In this document: one piece after another, positions 54,722 to 63,243 of the stretch
How the letters are laid out: each line of letters starts with the position of its first letter
Position numbering within the stretch: position 1 is the stretch's first letter
NCBI RefSeq assembly: GCF_000802305.1
Contig: NZ_JTDK01000010.1
Location: 124,001 to 188,000 of the forward strand
Source of the DNA: Microbacterium mangrovi
GTDB taxonomy: Bacteria; Actinomycetota; Actinomycetes; Actinomycetales; Microbacteriaceae
Direction of reading: 5' to 3'
DNA: 64,000 nucleotides
The notes under the pieces: generated by a model
Told to the model about the DNA's origin: nothing
The model's database searches: none
What the model saw: the letters and a program-made list of their open reading frames with translations, nothing else
Translations under genes and position numbers: made by a program

Positions 54722-55690
54722 ATGTCCTCGTCTGACACGCAGGCCGCCCCGAGCGCCGCGTCGCAGCACGAGGAGGCCGAGCCGATCAAGGCGGTCAAGC
54801 TGCGGCATCCGTGGCGGATCATCCTCGCGGTCGTGCTGGTCCTGCTGCTGGTCTGGTTCATCACCGACGCCCTGCATCGCGAGGCCTACGGCTGGCCGTA
54901 CGTCGCGAAGTTCATCTTCGACCGGCGCATCAGCGCCGCCGCGCTGGTGACGCTCGAGCTGACGGTGCTGTCGATGGTCATCGCGATCATCCTCGGCCTG
55001 ATCCTCGCGGTCATGAGGATGTCGCCGAACCCGGTCGTGAAGTACATCGCGTGGCTGTACCTGTGGATCTTCCGCGGCACGCCGGTGTACGTGCAGCTGG
55101 TGTTCTGGGGCCTGTTCTCGCTGATCTACAAGAACATCTTCGTCGGCGTCCCCTTCACCGACATCGGGCTGAACCTCGACCTCGGCTTCATGACGAACAC
55201 GTTCATCATCGCCGTCGTCGGCCTGTCGCTGAACGAAGCCGCGTACATGGCGGAGATCGTGCGGGCCGGACTCCTGTCCGTCGACCAGGGCCAGGAGGAG
55301 GCGGCCACCGCGCTCGGCATGAGCTGGGGACAGACCATGCGCCGGATCGTGGTGCCGCAGGCGATGCGCGTCATCATCCCGCCGACCGGCAACGAGGTCA
55401 TCTCGATGCTGAAGACGACCTCCCTGGTCGCGGCGATTCCACTCACGACCGACCTGTACGGTGTGTCGCGCGACATCTCCGCCGTGACGTTCACCCCGAT
55501 TCCGCTGCTGATCGTCGCGTCCTGCTGGTACCTGCTGGTCACGTCGATCCTGATGATCGGCCAGTACTACCTCGAGAAGCGGTACTCGCGCGGGGTGGGC
55601 GACAGGCGTCCTCCGGAAGGACCCAAGCAGCCCGGGACGATCACGGAGACCGTCAAGACCATGCGCAACGCGGAAGGGGGACAGGCATGA
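54722..55690 (+). CDS. Amino-acid ABC transporter permease
   Basis: 322 codons from ATG 54722. A His/Met family permease with the EAA loop ([20 protein letters not shown]) and about six membrane helices. It is the only permease of the operon, so a homodimer is expected. It overlaps the ATPase gene by 4 bases. Confidence 0.93.
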   Translation: MSSSDTQAAPSAASQHEEAEPIKAVKLRHPWRIILAVVLVLLLVWFITDALHREAYGWPYVAKFIFDRRISAAALVTLELTVLSMVIAIILGLILAVMRMSPNPVVKYIAWLYLWIFRGTPVYVQLVFWGLFSLIYKNIFVGVPFTDIGLNLDLGFMTNTFIIAVVGLSLNEAAYMAEIVRAGLLSVDQGQEEAATALGMSWGQTMRRIVVPQAMRVIIPPTGNEVISMLKTTSLVAAIPLTTDLYGVSRDISAVTFTPIPLLIVASCWYLLVTSILMIGQYYLEKRYSRGVGDRRPPEGPKQPGTITETVKTMRNAEGGQA

Positions 55691-56457
55691 CCGAGGTGAC
55701 CCCCATGGTGGAGGCCCAGCAGGTCTCCAAGAGCTACGGCTCCAACCAGGTGCTCAAGAGCATCTCGCTGACCGTGATGCCCGGCGAGGTGCTGTGCCTG
55801 GTCGGTCCGTCCGGTTCCGGCAAGTCCACGTTCCTGCGGTGCATCAACCACCTGGAGCGGGTCAACGCCGGCCGGCTCGCGGTCGACGGCAAGCTCGTCG
55901 GGTATCGCGAGGCGAACGGCAAGCTCTACGAACTCCACCCGAAGGAGGCGGCGCTGCAGCGACGCGACATCGGGATGGTGTTCCAGCGGTTCAACCTGTT
56001 CCCGCACATGACCGCGCTCGAGAACGTCATGGAGGCGCCGGTGCGCGTCAAGGGCGTGGGTCGCGCGCAGGCGAAGCAGCGCGCGCGTGAACTCCTCGAA
56101 AGGGTGGGACTGGGCGAGCGGACCGACTACTACCCGGCGCACCTGTCCGGCGGGCAGCAGCAGCGCGTCGCGATCGCCCGGGCTCTCGCGATGGACCCGA
56201 AGCTGATGCTGTTCGACGAGCCCACCTCCGCGTTGGACCCGGAACTCGTCGGCGAAGTGCTCGACGTCATGAAGGAGCTCGCACGGACGGGCATGACGAT
56301 GATCGTGGTCACCCACGAGATGGGCTTCGCCCGCGAGGTGGCCGACGAAGTCGTCTTCATGGACGGCGGCGTCGTCGTCGAGTCCGGAGACCCGAAGGTT
56401 GTGCTCACCAACCCGCAGCACGAGCGCACGAAGGCGTTCCTCTCCAAGGTGCTCTGA
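55687..56457 (+). CDS. Amino-acid ABC transporter ATPase (GlnQ-like)
   Basis: 256 codons from ATG 55687. Walker [10 protein letters not shown], signature [14 protein letters not shown], Walker [15 protein letters not shown] and switch His in VVTHEMGFA are all intact. It energises the upstream permease. A bidirectional terminator follows 5 bases after the stop. Confidence 0.95.
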   Translation: MTEVTPMVEAQQVSKSYGSNQVLKSISLTVMPGEVLCLVGPSGSGKSTFLRCINHLERVNAGRLAVDGKLVGYREANGKLYELHPKEAALQRRDIGMVFQRFNLFPHMTALENVMEAPVRVKGVGRAQAKQRARELLERVGLGERTDYYPAHLSGGQQQRVAIARALAMDPKLMLFDEPTSALDPELVGEVLDVMKELARTGMTMIVVTHEMGFAREVADEVVFMDGGVVVESGDPKVVLTNPQHERTKAFLSKVL

Positions 56458-56462
56458 TCGCC

Positions 56463-56504
56463 GTCGACGATGCCCCGCTCCTTCCTGGGCGGGGCATCGT
56501 CGAC
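56463..56504. terminator. Bidirectional terminator
   Basis: A perfect 16-bp stem, GTCGACGATGCCCCGC (56463-56478) with its complement (56489-56504), closes a 10-nt loop between the ABC operon and the convergent lipoprotein gene. Confidence 0.75.
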
Positions 56505-56523
56505 TCCGGCGGTGCGGCGGCGG

Positions 56524-57054
56524 TCAGGACGGATCAGCGATGAGCAGGATGCCCTGCTTCGTGCTGGCGACCTTGACCCAGCCGTCGGTGAACAGGTACG
56601 TCATCCCGAACCCCTCGTCGTCGGGGTTCAGGATCATGTCTTTGCCGGCCGTGATGTACACGCCTTCGGGCGCGTCGATGCGCCGCCATCCCTGCGACAG
56701 GAGCTGTTTCTCGGCCTCTTTCGCCGTCGCGGCGTCGATCGGGCCCCGGCCGAAGACCTCGGCGCGCTCGCTCGACTGGCCGCCCCAGGTGCACTGCAGG
56801 CCTTTGGCGACGCGGATGTCGCCGACGTACAACGGCCCCGGCTCAGCGGTCCACCCCGCGGCCGTGAACGCCTTCACGGTCGCCGCGGGGATCATGCCCT
56901 CGCAGGTGAGCGCGACGGCCGTCGCGTGGGGAGTGGAGGATGCCGCCGCAGAGGCTGCTCCGGGGTGCTCCTGACCGGGGCCGCCGGTGCATCCCGCGAG
57001 GAGCATGCCGGCGGCGAGGAGCAGCGCGACCGCGGCCGATCGGCGCCGGATCAT
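56524..57054 (-). CDS. Putative lipoprotein, unknown function
   Basis: 176 codons from ATG 57054. A signal peptide with lipobox LLAGC (C22) is followed by a Ser/Ala linker and a globular domain with two cysteines (LTCEGMIP and GLQCTWGG) that may pair. I do not recognise a named domain. It overlaps the hisN stop by 4 bases and is co-translated with it. Confidence 0.82.
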   Translation of the reverse strand: MIRRRSAAVALLLAAGMLLAGCTGGPGQEHPGAASAAASSTPHATAVALTCEGMIPAATVKAFTAAGWTAEPGPLYVGDIRVAKGLQCTWGGQSSERAEVFGRGPIDAATAKEAEKQLLSQGWRRIDAPEGVYITAGKDMILNPDDEGFGMTYLFTDGWVKVASTKQGILLIADPS

Positions 57055-57890
57055 CCGGCCCCCTCGCCGTGCAGCAGGGTCAGATAGGCATCGTGCAGCA
57101 CACCGTTCGTCGCCAATGACGAGCGGTCGCCGATCGAATCGGTGCCGTCGAACGCGGTGAAGCGTCCGCCGGCCTCGCGCACGATGGCGACGTGGGCCGC
57201 GATGTCGTACTCCTTCACGCCGAATTCGGCGACGAACTCGAGGCGCCCCTCGGCCAGCAGCATGTACGGCCACGCGTCGCCGTAGCCCCGATCGCGCCAC
57301 ACGCCGCGGCTGAGGCGGATCAGCGTATCGAGTTCGCCGGCCTCATCCCACTGCTGGATGCTCTGGAAGCTGACGCTCGAGAGGGCGACGTCGTCGACGG
57401 CGGAGACGTGGATGCTGCGCGGTGCGCTCTCCCCGGGGACGTTGGTCCACGCGCCGTGCCCGCGCGCCGCCCACCAGCGGCGTCCGATGGACGGCTGGCT
57501 GACGATGCCCACGACGGGGACGCCGTCGACGGCCAGGGCGATGAGGGTCGCCCACATGGGGATGCCCTTGAGGTAGTTGGCGGTGCCGTCGATGGGGTCG
57601 ATGATCCACTGCCGCGCGGTGGAGCCGGTGCTCCCGAACTCCTCACCGAACACACCGTCGCCGGGCCGTTCGGTGAGCAGGATGTCACGGATCGCCCGCT
57701 CGGTCGCGAGATCCGCCTCGGTCACGTGCGTGGAATCCGCCTTGGTCCGGATGTCGAGGTCGGGGGCGTCGAAGCGCGCCATCGAGACGGCATCGGCCGC
57801 GTCCGCGAGCCGCAGCGCGAGTTGCAGGTCTGCGGCGAGATCGACGGCGACGGAGGGCTCGGCCGCGGATTCGGAGGCTGCGCTGTTCAC
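57051..57890 (-). CDS. hisN: Histidinol-phosphatase, inositol-monophosphatase fold
   Basis: 279 codons from GTG 57890, with TATCCT 6 nt upstream on the minus strand (leaderless). Metal-binding motifs: GEEFGS, WIIDPIDGTANYLKG and GYGDAWPYML. The family splits histidinol phosphate or inositol phosphate; the actinobacterial HisN type fits best by length and motif. It is not near other his genes. Confidence 0.85.
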   Translation of the reverse strand: MNSAASESAAEPSVAVDLAADLQLALRLADAADAVSMARFDAPDLDIRTKADSTHVTEADLATERAIRDILLTERPGDGVFGEEFGSTGSTARQWIIDPIDGTANYLKGIPMWATLIALAVDGVPVVGIVSQPSIGRRWWAARGHGAWTNVPGESAPRSIHVSAVDDVALSSVSFQSIQQWDEAGELDTLIRLSRGVWRDRGYGDAWPYMLLAEGRLEFVAEFGVKEYDIAAHVAIVREAGGRFTAFDGTDSIGDRSSLATNGVLHDAYLTLLHGEGAG

Positions 57891-57896
57891 CCGTCA

Positions 57897-57902
57897 AGGA
57901 TA
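57897..57902 (-). promoter_or_regulatory. -10 hexamer of hisN (leaderless)
   Basis: Minus-strand TATCCT ends 6 nt before GTG 57890. Confidence 0.5.
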
Positions 57903-57960
57903 TCGGGCGGCCCCGCAGCCCCGATTTCGTGTTGCGCGGATTCTCGGGTAATGTGATCTC

Positions 57961-57984
57961 TCGGTTCGCGGAACAGCGAACCGA
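57961..57984 (+). other. Hairpin leader directly abutting tRNA-Lys
   Basis: TCGGTTCGC (57961-57969) pairs perfectly with GCGAACCGA (57976-57984) around a GGAACA loop. The 3' arm ends at the base before the mature tRNA. A TAATGT hexamer (57949-57954) predicts transcription from about 57961, so the whole leader would be this hairpin. Confidence 0.55.
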
Positions 57985-58060
57985 GCACCTCTAGCTCAAT
58001 CGGCAGAGCAACTGACTCTTAATCAGTGGGTTCTGGGTTCGAGTCCCAGGGGGTGCACCA
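57985..58060 (+). tRNA. tRNA-Lys (CTT)
   Basis: Acceptor GCACCTC pairs with GGGGTGC. The anticodon loop CTCTTAA gives CTT, reading AAG. CCA is encoded (58058-58060), unlike the other two tRNAs in the window. Confidence 0.97.
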
Positions 58061-58068
58061 CCAGTGCG

Positions 58069-58109
58069 AAGGCCCTCGATCCCGTGGAAACACGGTGATC
58101 GGGGGCCTT
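58069..58109 (+). terminator. Terminator after tRNA-Lys
   Basis: An 18-bp stem with one bulged T joins AAGGCCCTCGATC plus CCGTG to their complements around a GAAA tetraloop, followed by TTCG. Confidence 0.75.
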
Positions 58110-58162
58110 CGTCGTGGCGGCGGGTTCCTCTCGATGTCGGAAGGGCGTGGCAGACTTCGGGC

Positions 58163-59698
58163 ATGCTGCTGCACGAGGTCGTCGCCACGGTGGCCGCGGT
58201 CGGGGCGACCCGGTCGCGACGCGTCAAGGTCGACGAGCTCGCCGCACTGCTCGCCCGTCTGGGGCCGGAGGAGGTCACGGCCGCCGTCGGGTTCCTCACC
58301 GCGAGCCCCCGCCAGGGCCGGCTGGGCATCGGCTGGCGCAGCCTGACCGACCTCCGGGTCGAGCACGCGACCACCGCGACCCTCACGGTCGCCGAGGTCG
58401 ATGCGGAGTTCGACCGGCTGGCCGTGGCGTCCGGGCCGGGGTCGGCTGCCGACCGCGCGCGGCTGCTCCACGACCTCGCCCGTCGCGCGACGCCCGACGA
58501 GTGGGGCTTCCTGGTGCGGGTCATCCTCGGAGAACTCCGCACCGGTGCGCTGGAGGGCGTGCTCACCGAGGCGGTGGCCCGCGCGGGCGGGCATCCGACC
58601 GACGCGGTGCGTCGCGCCGCGATGCTCTCCGGGAGTCTCGCCGAGACGGCACGCATCGCCCTGTTCGAACCGGACGGCGCCCTGCAGGAGGTCGGACTGG
58701 AGGTCGGGCGACCCGTGCTGCCGATGCTGGCGGCATCCGCCGCCACCGTCGCGGATGCCGTCGCAGTCACCGGGGAGTCCTCGGTCGAGTTCAAGCTCGA
58801 CGGGGCACGGATCCAGGTGCACCGCCGCGGCCACGACGTTCGCGTCTTCACCCGGAGTCTCGCCGAGATCACCCATCGTGTGCCCGAGATCGTCGAGATC
58901 GTCCGCGGGTTCGATGCCGACTCCGTCATCCTGGACGGAGAGACGCTGGCGCTCGATGCGGACGGCCGCCCGCGGGCGTTCCAAGACACGATGGCGCGTT
59001 TCGGGGCGGATGCCGACCGCTCTGTGGTCCTGCGGCCCTGGTTCTTCGACATCCTGCACGTGGACGGGCGCGACCTGATCGACGCGCCCCTGTCGGAGCG
59101 CCGGGCGGAGCTGGCCCGGGTGGTCGGTGACAACCTCGTCCCGGCGACGCTCACCGGGCAGCCGGAGGTCGCCGTGGAGTTCTCGCGCGACGCGCTGGCC
59201 GCCGGCCACGAAGGCGTCGTCGTGAAGTCGCTCGCCGCTTCGTACGCGGCGGGCCGCCGGGGCTCGGCCTGGATCAAAGTCAAGCCGGTCCTCACCTTCG
59301 ATCTCGTCGTGCTCGCGGCGGAATGGGGCTCCGGGCGCCGCACCGGGCTGCTGTCGAATCTCCATCTCGGCGCCCTCGACCCGGTCGGGGAGTTCGGGGC
59401 GGCCGGCGGCTTCGTCATGGTCGGAAAGACGTTCAAGGGCCTCACCGATGCGCTGCTGCGGTGGCAGACCGAGACGTTCCCGGAGTACGAGACCGGCCGC
59501 ACCGCCCATGTCGTGCGTCTGCGGCACGAGCTCGTCGTCGAGATCGCCATCGACGGCGTGCAGCGCTCCTCGCGGTATCCGGGCGGCCTCGCCCTGCGGT
59601 TCGCGCGGGTCAAGGGGTACCGGCCCGACAAGTCGCCCGCGGAGGCCGACACCATCCAGGCGCTGCGCGCGCTCCTGCCGGCGGGCGACAGCGCATAA
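58163..59698 (+). CDS. ligB: ATP-dependent DNA ligase LigB
   Basis: 511 codons from ATG 58163, with CAGACT 6 nt upstream. An N-terminal helical DNA-binding domain (~1-180) precedes the nucleotidyltransferase core, with K211 in VEFKLDGARIQ, VILDGETLALD and EGVVVKSL. An OB-fold follows. The size and layout match mycobacterial LigB. It is a stand-alone ligase distinct from LigD, probably for repair synthesis. Confidence 0.96.
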   Translation: MLLHEVVATVAAVGATRSRRVKVDELAALLARLGPEEVTAAVGFLTASPRQGRLGIGWRSLTDLRVEHATTATLTVAEVDAEFDRLAVASGPGSAADRARLLHDLARRATPDEWGFLVRVILGELRTGALEGVLTEAVARAGGHPTDAVRRAAMLSGSLAETARIALFEPDGALQEVGLEVGRPVLPMLAASAATVADAVAVTGESSVEFKLDGARIQVHRRGHDVRVFTRSLAEITHRVPEIVEIVRGFDADSVILDGETLALDADGRPRAFQDTMARFGADADRSVVLRPWFFDILHVDGRDLIDAPLSERRAELARVVGDNLVPATLTGQPEVAVEFSRDALAAGHEGVVVKSLAASYAAGRRGSAWIKVKPVLTFDLVVLAAEWGSGRRTGLLSNLHLGALDPVGEFGAAGGFVMVGKTFKGLTDALLRWQTETFPEYETGRTAHVVRLRHELVVEIAIDGVQRSSRYPGGLALRFARVKGYRPDKSPAEADTIQALRALLPAGDSA

Positions 59699-59744
59699 CG
59701 ACGCTCGATGCGTGGCATCGGCCACCCGTGGGGCACGAGGGGGT

Positions 59745-59781
59745 GTCGGGCGTTGTCCGACCCGTCCGCGACGCGTAGCGT
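59745..59781 (+). promoter_or_regulatory. Promoter with embedded operator, CoA-transferase operon
   Basis: TTGTCC (59753-59758) and TAGCGT (59776-59781) are spaced 17 nt apart. The -35 lies inside the inverted repeat GTCGG-N7-CCGAC (59745-59761). A repressor bound there would cover the -35. AAAGGAG and GTG 59808 follow. Confidence 0.55.
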
Positions 59782-59807
59782 CGTGCACGACAGCAAAGGA
59801 GTGTCAC

Positions 59808-60575
59808 GTGATCGACAAGCAGGTGCCGGATGCCGCGACCGCGGTGGGCGATATCGGCGAAGGCGCGAGTATCGCCGTCGGGGGTTTCGGGTTGTCCGGC
59901 AACCCGATGGGGTTGATCGAGGCGCTGCATGCGCGGGGCGTCGGCGGCCTGTCGATCGTGTCGAACAACTGCGGCGTCGACGACTGGGGTCTCGGCATCC
60001 TGCTGGGGTCCGGGCGGATCCGGAAGATGACGTCGTCCTACGTGGGGGAGAACAAGGAGTTCGAGCGGCAGTTCCTGTCGGGAGAGCTCGAAGTGGAGCT
60101 GACGCCGCAGGGCACGCTCGCGGAGAAGCTGCGCGCGGGCGGTGCGGGGATCGCGGCCTTCTTCACCCCGACCGGGGTCGGCACGCAGGTCGCCGAGGGC
60201 GGCCTGCCGCAGCGGTACGACGGCTCAGGCGGTGTCGCACAGGCATCCGCTGCGAAAGAGGTGCGCACGTTCATGGTCGCGGGCCGGGAGCGGGAGTTCG
60301 TGCTCGAAGAGGCGATCGTGACCGACTACGCCCTGGTGCACGCCGCGGTCGGCGACCGCCACGGGAACCTGGTGTTCAACAAGGCCGCCCGCAACTTCAA
60401 CCCCCTCGCCGCCATGGCGGGGCGCGTCTGCATCGCCCAGGTGGAGCGACTCGTGGAGCCGGGGGAGATCGACGCCGATCGGGTGCATCTTCCCGGCATC
60501 TACGTGCACCGGGTCGTCGAGGTCGGCCCCGGGATCGAGAAGCGCATCGAGCGTCGCACCGTGAAGGAGGCCTGA
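59808..60575 (+). CDS. 3-oxoacid CoA-transferase subunit A
   Basis: 255 codons from GTG 59808, with AAAGGAG upstream. [10 protein letters not shown] is the CoA-binding region of subunit A, with [18 protein letters not shown] and [14 protein letters not shown]. With subunit B it activates an acetoacetate or 3-oxoadipate-type acid using succinyl-CoA. It is the first gene of a three-gene operon with thiolase. Confidence 0.93.
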   Translation: MIDKQVPDAATAVGDIGEGASIAVGGFGLSGNPMGLIEALHARGVGGLSIVSNNCGVDDWGLGILLGSGRIRKMTSSYVGENKEFERQFLSGELEVELTPQGTLAEKLRAGGAGIAAFFTPTGVGTQVAEGGLPQRYDGSGGVAQASAAKEVRTFMVAGREREFVLEEAIVTDYALVHAAVGDRHGNLVFNKAARNFNPLAAMAGRVCIAQVERLVEPGEIDADRVHLPGIYVHRVVEVGPGIEKRIERRTVKEA

Positions 60576-60576
60576 G

Positions 60577-61230
60577 ATGGGACTGTCCCGTACCGAGATG
60601 GCTGCCCGCGCCGCCCGCGAGCTCGCGGACGGCGCCTACGTGAACCTGGGTATCGGGCTGCCGACCCTCGTGCCGAACTACGTGCCCGACGGGGTGACGG
60701 TGGTGCTGCAGTCCGAGAACGGCATCCTCGGCGTCGGACCGTATCCGGACGAGCAGCACGTGGACCCGGACCTGATCAACGCGGGCAAGGAGACGGTGAC
60801 GACGCTCCCCGGGAGCGCGTTCTTCGACTCCGCGCTCAGCTTCGGGATGATCCGAGCCGGAAAGATCGACGCCGCCATCCTCGGCGCGATGCAGGTGTCC
60901 GCGGCCGGCGATCTCGCGAACTGGATGATCCCGGGAAAGATGGTGAAGGGTCCGGGCGGGGCGATGGACCTGGTCCACGGCGCCGGCACGGTCATCGTGC
61001 TGATGGAGCACGTCGCCCGGGACGGCAGCGCGAAGATCGTCGACGAGTGCACCCTGCCGCTGACCGGCAAGGGCGTCGTGGACCGGATCATCACCGACCT
61101 CGCCGTCATCGACGTCACCGCCGAAGGACTCGTCCTGGCCGAGCTCGCGCCGGGCGTCACCGTCGCGCAGGTGCAGGCCGCCACCGAGCCGACGCTGGTG
61201 ATCCCGGAGACCTTTAGGCTGGAGGCATGA
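60577..61230 (+). CDS. 3-oxoacid CoA-transferase subunit B
   Basis: 217 codons from ATG 60577. The catalytic Glu is E47 in [25 protein letters not shown] and [13 protein letters not shown] are family strings. It pairs with the preceding gene and overlaps the thiolase gene by 4 bases. Confidence 0.94.
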   Translation: MGLSRTEMAARAARELADGAYVNLGIGLPTLVPNYVPDGVTVVLQSENGILGVGPYPDEQHVDPDLINAGKETVTTLPGSAFFDSALSFGMIRAGKIDAAILGAMQVSAAGDLANWMIPGKMVKGPGGAMDLVHGAGTVIVLMEHVARDGSAKIVDECTLPLTGKGVVDRIITDLAVIDVTAEGLVLAELAPGVTVAQVQAATEPTLVIPETFRLEA

Positions 61231-62411
61231 ACACCGACGACGTCGTCATCGTTGCCGCCGCCCGCACCCCCCAGGGTCGCCTGAAGGGCGCGCTGTCGAG
61301 TCTCTCGGCGCCGCAGCTCGGCAGCGCGGCCATTCGAGGCGCGCTCGAGGGCGCCGGCATCCCCGCCGATGCGGTCGATGCCGTGCTGGTCGGACAGGTG
61401 CTGCCGGCCGGCTCCGGCCAGAATCCGGCACGTCAGGCGGCGATCGGAGCCGGGCTGCCCTGGAATGTGCACGCCGCGGGCGTCAACAAGGTGTGCCTGT
61501 CCGGGCTCACCGCCGTGATCGACGGCGCGCGCATGATCGCCGTGGGCGACGCCCGGGTCGTCGTGGCCGCCGGCATGGAATCGATGTCGCAGGCGCCCCA
61601 CCTGCTCATGGGCTCGCGCAGCGGCTGGCAGTACGGGTCGGTCGAAGTGCTCGACCACATGGCCTACGACGGACTCACCGATGCGTATGACCGCGAGAGC
61701 ATGGGCGCCTCGACCGAGCGCCTGAACGAGCGCTACGAGGTCACGCGCGCCGACCAGGACGCCGTGGCCGCGCGATCGCATCAGCGTGCGGCCGCCGCAC
61801 AGGCCGCCGGCGTCTTCGACGGCGAGATCGTGCCGGTGTCGATCCCGCAGCGCAAGGGCGAGCCCGTCGTCGTGACGGCGGACGAGGGCGTGCGTCCCGA
61901 GACCACCGTCGACACGCTGGCCGGGCTGCGGCCGGCGTTCGCCCAGGGAGGGTCCATCACCGCCGGCAACTCGTCGCAGATCTCCGACGGCGCATCGGCC
62001 GTCGTCCTCACGACCCGCGCGCACGCCGACGAGCAGGGGTGGCCGGTGCTGGCCGTGGTCGGGGCATCCGGCCAGGTCGCCGGCCCCGACAACTCCCTCC
62101 ACGCGCAGCCGGCCGGCGCGATCCGCAAAGCGTGCGACAAGGCGGGCATCCGGCCCGGCGACCTCGACTTCGTGGAGATCAACGAAGCCTTCGGCGCCGT
62201 GGTGGCGCGGTCGCAGCGTGAACTCGGGCTCAGCGACGACGTCGTCAACATCCACGGCGGAGGCATCGCGGTCGGGCATCCGATCGGGGCTTCGGGCAAC
62301 CGGCTCGTCGTGCACGCCGTGCACGAGCTGGTGCGGCGCGGGTCGGGTTCGGCCGCCGTCGCGCTGTGCGGCGGAGGCGGACAGGGCGACGCGCTCATCC
62401 TCACACGCTGA
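61227..62411 (+). CDS. Acetyl-CoA C-acetyltransferase (thiolase)
   Basis: 394 codons from ATG 61227. The catalytic C90 (NKVCLSG), H351 (GHPIGASG) and C381 (LCGGGGQGD) are all present. It makes or splits acetoacetyl-CoA. Downstream of the CoA-transferase this gives a route from ketoacids to acetyl-CoA; a 3-oxoadipyl-CoA thiolase role is equally possible. Confidence 0.94.
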   Translation: MNTDDVVIVAAARTPQGRLKGALSSLSAPQLGSAAIRGALEGAGIPADAVDAVLVGQVLPAGSGQNPARQAAIGAGLPWNVHAAGVNKVCLSGLTAVIDGARMIAVGDARVVVAAGMESMSQAPHLLMGSRSGWQYGSVEVLDHMAYDGLTDAYDRESMGASTERLNERYEVTRADQDAVAARSHQRAAAAQAAGVFDGEIVPVSIPQRKGEPVVVTADEGVRPETTVDTLAGLRPAFAQGGSITAGNSSQISDGASAVVLTTRAHADEQGWPVLAVVGASGQVAGPDNSLHAQPAGAIRKACDKAGIRPGDLDFVEINEAFGAVVARSQRELGLSDDVVNIHGGGIAVGHPIGASGNRLVVHAVHELVRRGSGSAAVALCGGGGQGDALILTR

Positions 62412-62439
62412 CGCCTTTCGCGGCGCCCGGCCGATGCCG

Positions 62440-62445
62440 TAGCCT
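62440..62445 (+). promoter_or_regulatory. -10 hexamer of the GNAT gene (leaderless)
   Basis: TAGCCT ends 6 nt before ATG 62452. Confidence 0.5.
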
Positions 62446-62451
62446 CGGCGC

Positions 62452-62907
62452 ATGAGGATCGCTCCGCTCGCCGAATCCGACCGCGCCGACTGGGAGCCGC
62501 TCTGGCAGGGCTATCTGACCTTCTACGAGACCGAGCTGGCCGACGACGTGTCAGATGCGACGTTCGCCCGGCTGGTCGCCGGAGACGGCATGCACGGCGC
62601 GCTCGCCCGAGACGACGACGGACGCGCCGTCGGCTTCGTGAACTGGCTGCCGCAGGCATCCACCTGGACGAAGGGCACGTACTGCTACCTGGAGGACCTC
62701 TTCGTCGCGCCGGACGTGCGCGGAGGCGGCGTCGGCCGCGCGCTCATCGCACACGTGCGGACCTGGGCGGAGGACGCCGGCTGCGACCAGGTCTACTGGC
62801 TGACGGCCGAGACCAACACGCAGGCGCGCAAGCTCTACGACAAGGTCGCAGAGCTCTCCGGATTCGTGCACTACCAGATCACGCTGGCTCCGCACGGGTC
62901 GAACTGA
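62452..62907 (+). CDS. GNAT family N-acetyltransferase
   Basis: 151 codons from ATG 62452. The acetyl-CoA loop is VAPDVRGGGVGRALIAHV, preceded by CYLEDLFV and followed by the C-terminal KLYDKVAELSGFVHY. The acceptor is unknown. The gene converges on a small membrane protein 4 bases away. Confidence 0.92.
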   Translation: MRIAPLAESDRADWEPLWQGYLTFYETELADDVSDATFARLVAGDGMHGALARDDDGRAVGFVNWLPQASTWTKGTYCYLEDLFVAPDVRGGGVGRALIAHVRTWAEDAGCDQVYWLTAETNTQARKLYDKVAELSGFVHYQITLAPHGSN

Positions 62908-62911
62908 GCGG

Positions 62912-63139
62912 TCAGAGCGCTCCGTCGTCGCCGGCGGCCCGGATCGCACGCTCGGCGAGCACTTCGCGGCGCGTGTCGACGATGGCGCCGACGGTGAGCG
63001 CCACCGTGATGCCCCAGCTGAGCCAGATGAGCACGTGGCGCCACGTGAACGGCTGCTCCTCGTCGCGCAGGCCGCGCAGCAGCTCGAGTCCGGTGGTGAT
63101 CGCCCCGATGAGGCCTGTGCCGAAAACGTACTTGCGCAT
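62912..63139 (-). CDS. Small two-helix membrane protein
   Basis: 75 codons from ATG 63139, with TACCGT 6 nt upstream on the minus strand (leaderless). Two hydrophobic segments (GTGLIGAITTGLELL and HVLIWLSWGITVALTVGAIV) flank a polar loop. I do not recognise a family. The start and promoter make it a real gene. Confidence 0.75.
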   Translation of the reverse strand: MRKYVFGTGLIGAITTGLELLRGLRDEEQPFTWRHVLIWLSWGITVALTVGAIVDTRREVLAERAIRAAGDDGAL

Positions 63140-63145
63140 GTCTTC

Positions 63146-63151
63146 ACGGTA
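63146..63151 (-). promoter_or_regulatory. -10 hexamer of the small membrane protein gene
   Basis: Minus-strand TACCGT ends 6 nt before ATG 63139. Confidence 0.5.
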
Positions 63152-63243
63152 GCGTCTCCCACCCTCGATGGCACGCTTCGGCCGGTGGCCGCCGACCCGC
63201 GCGCTAGCCTGGAAGGTGCGCCCCCGACCCGGAGGAGGACAGC

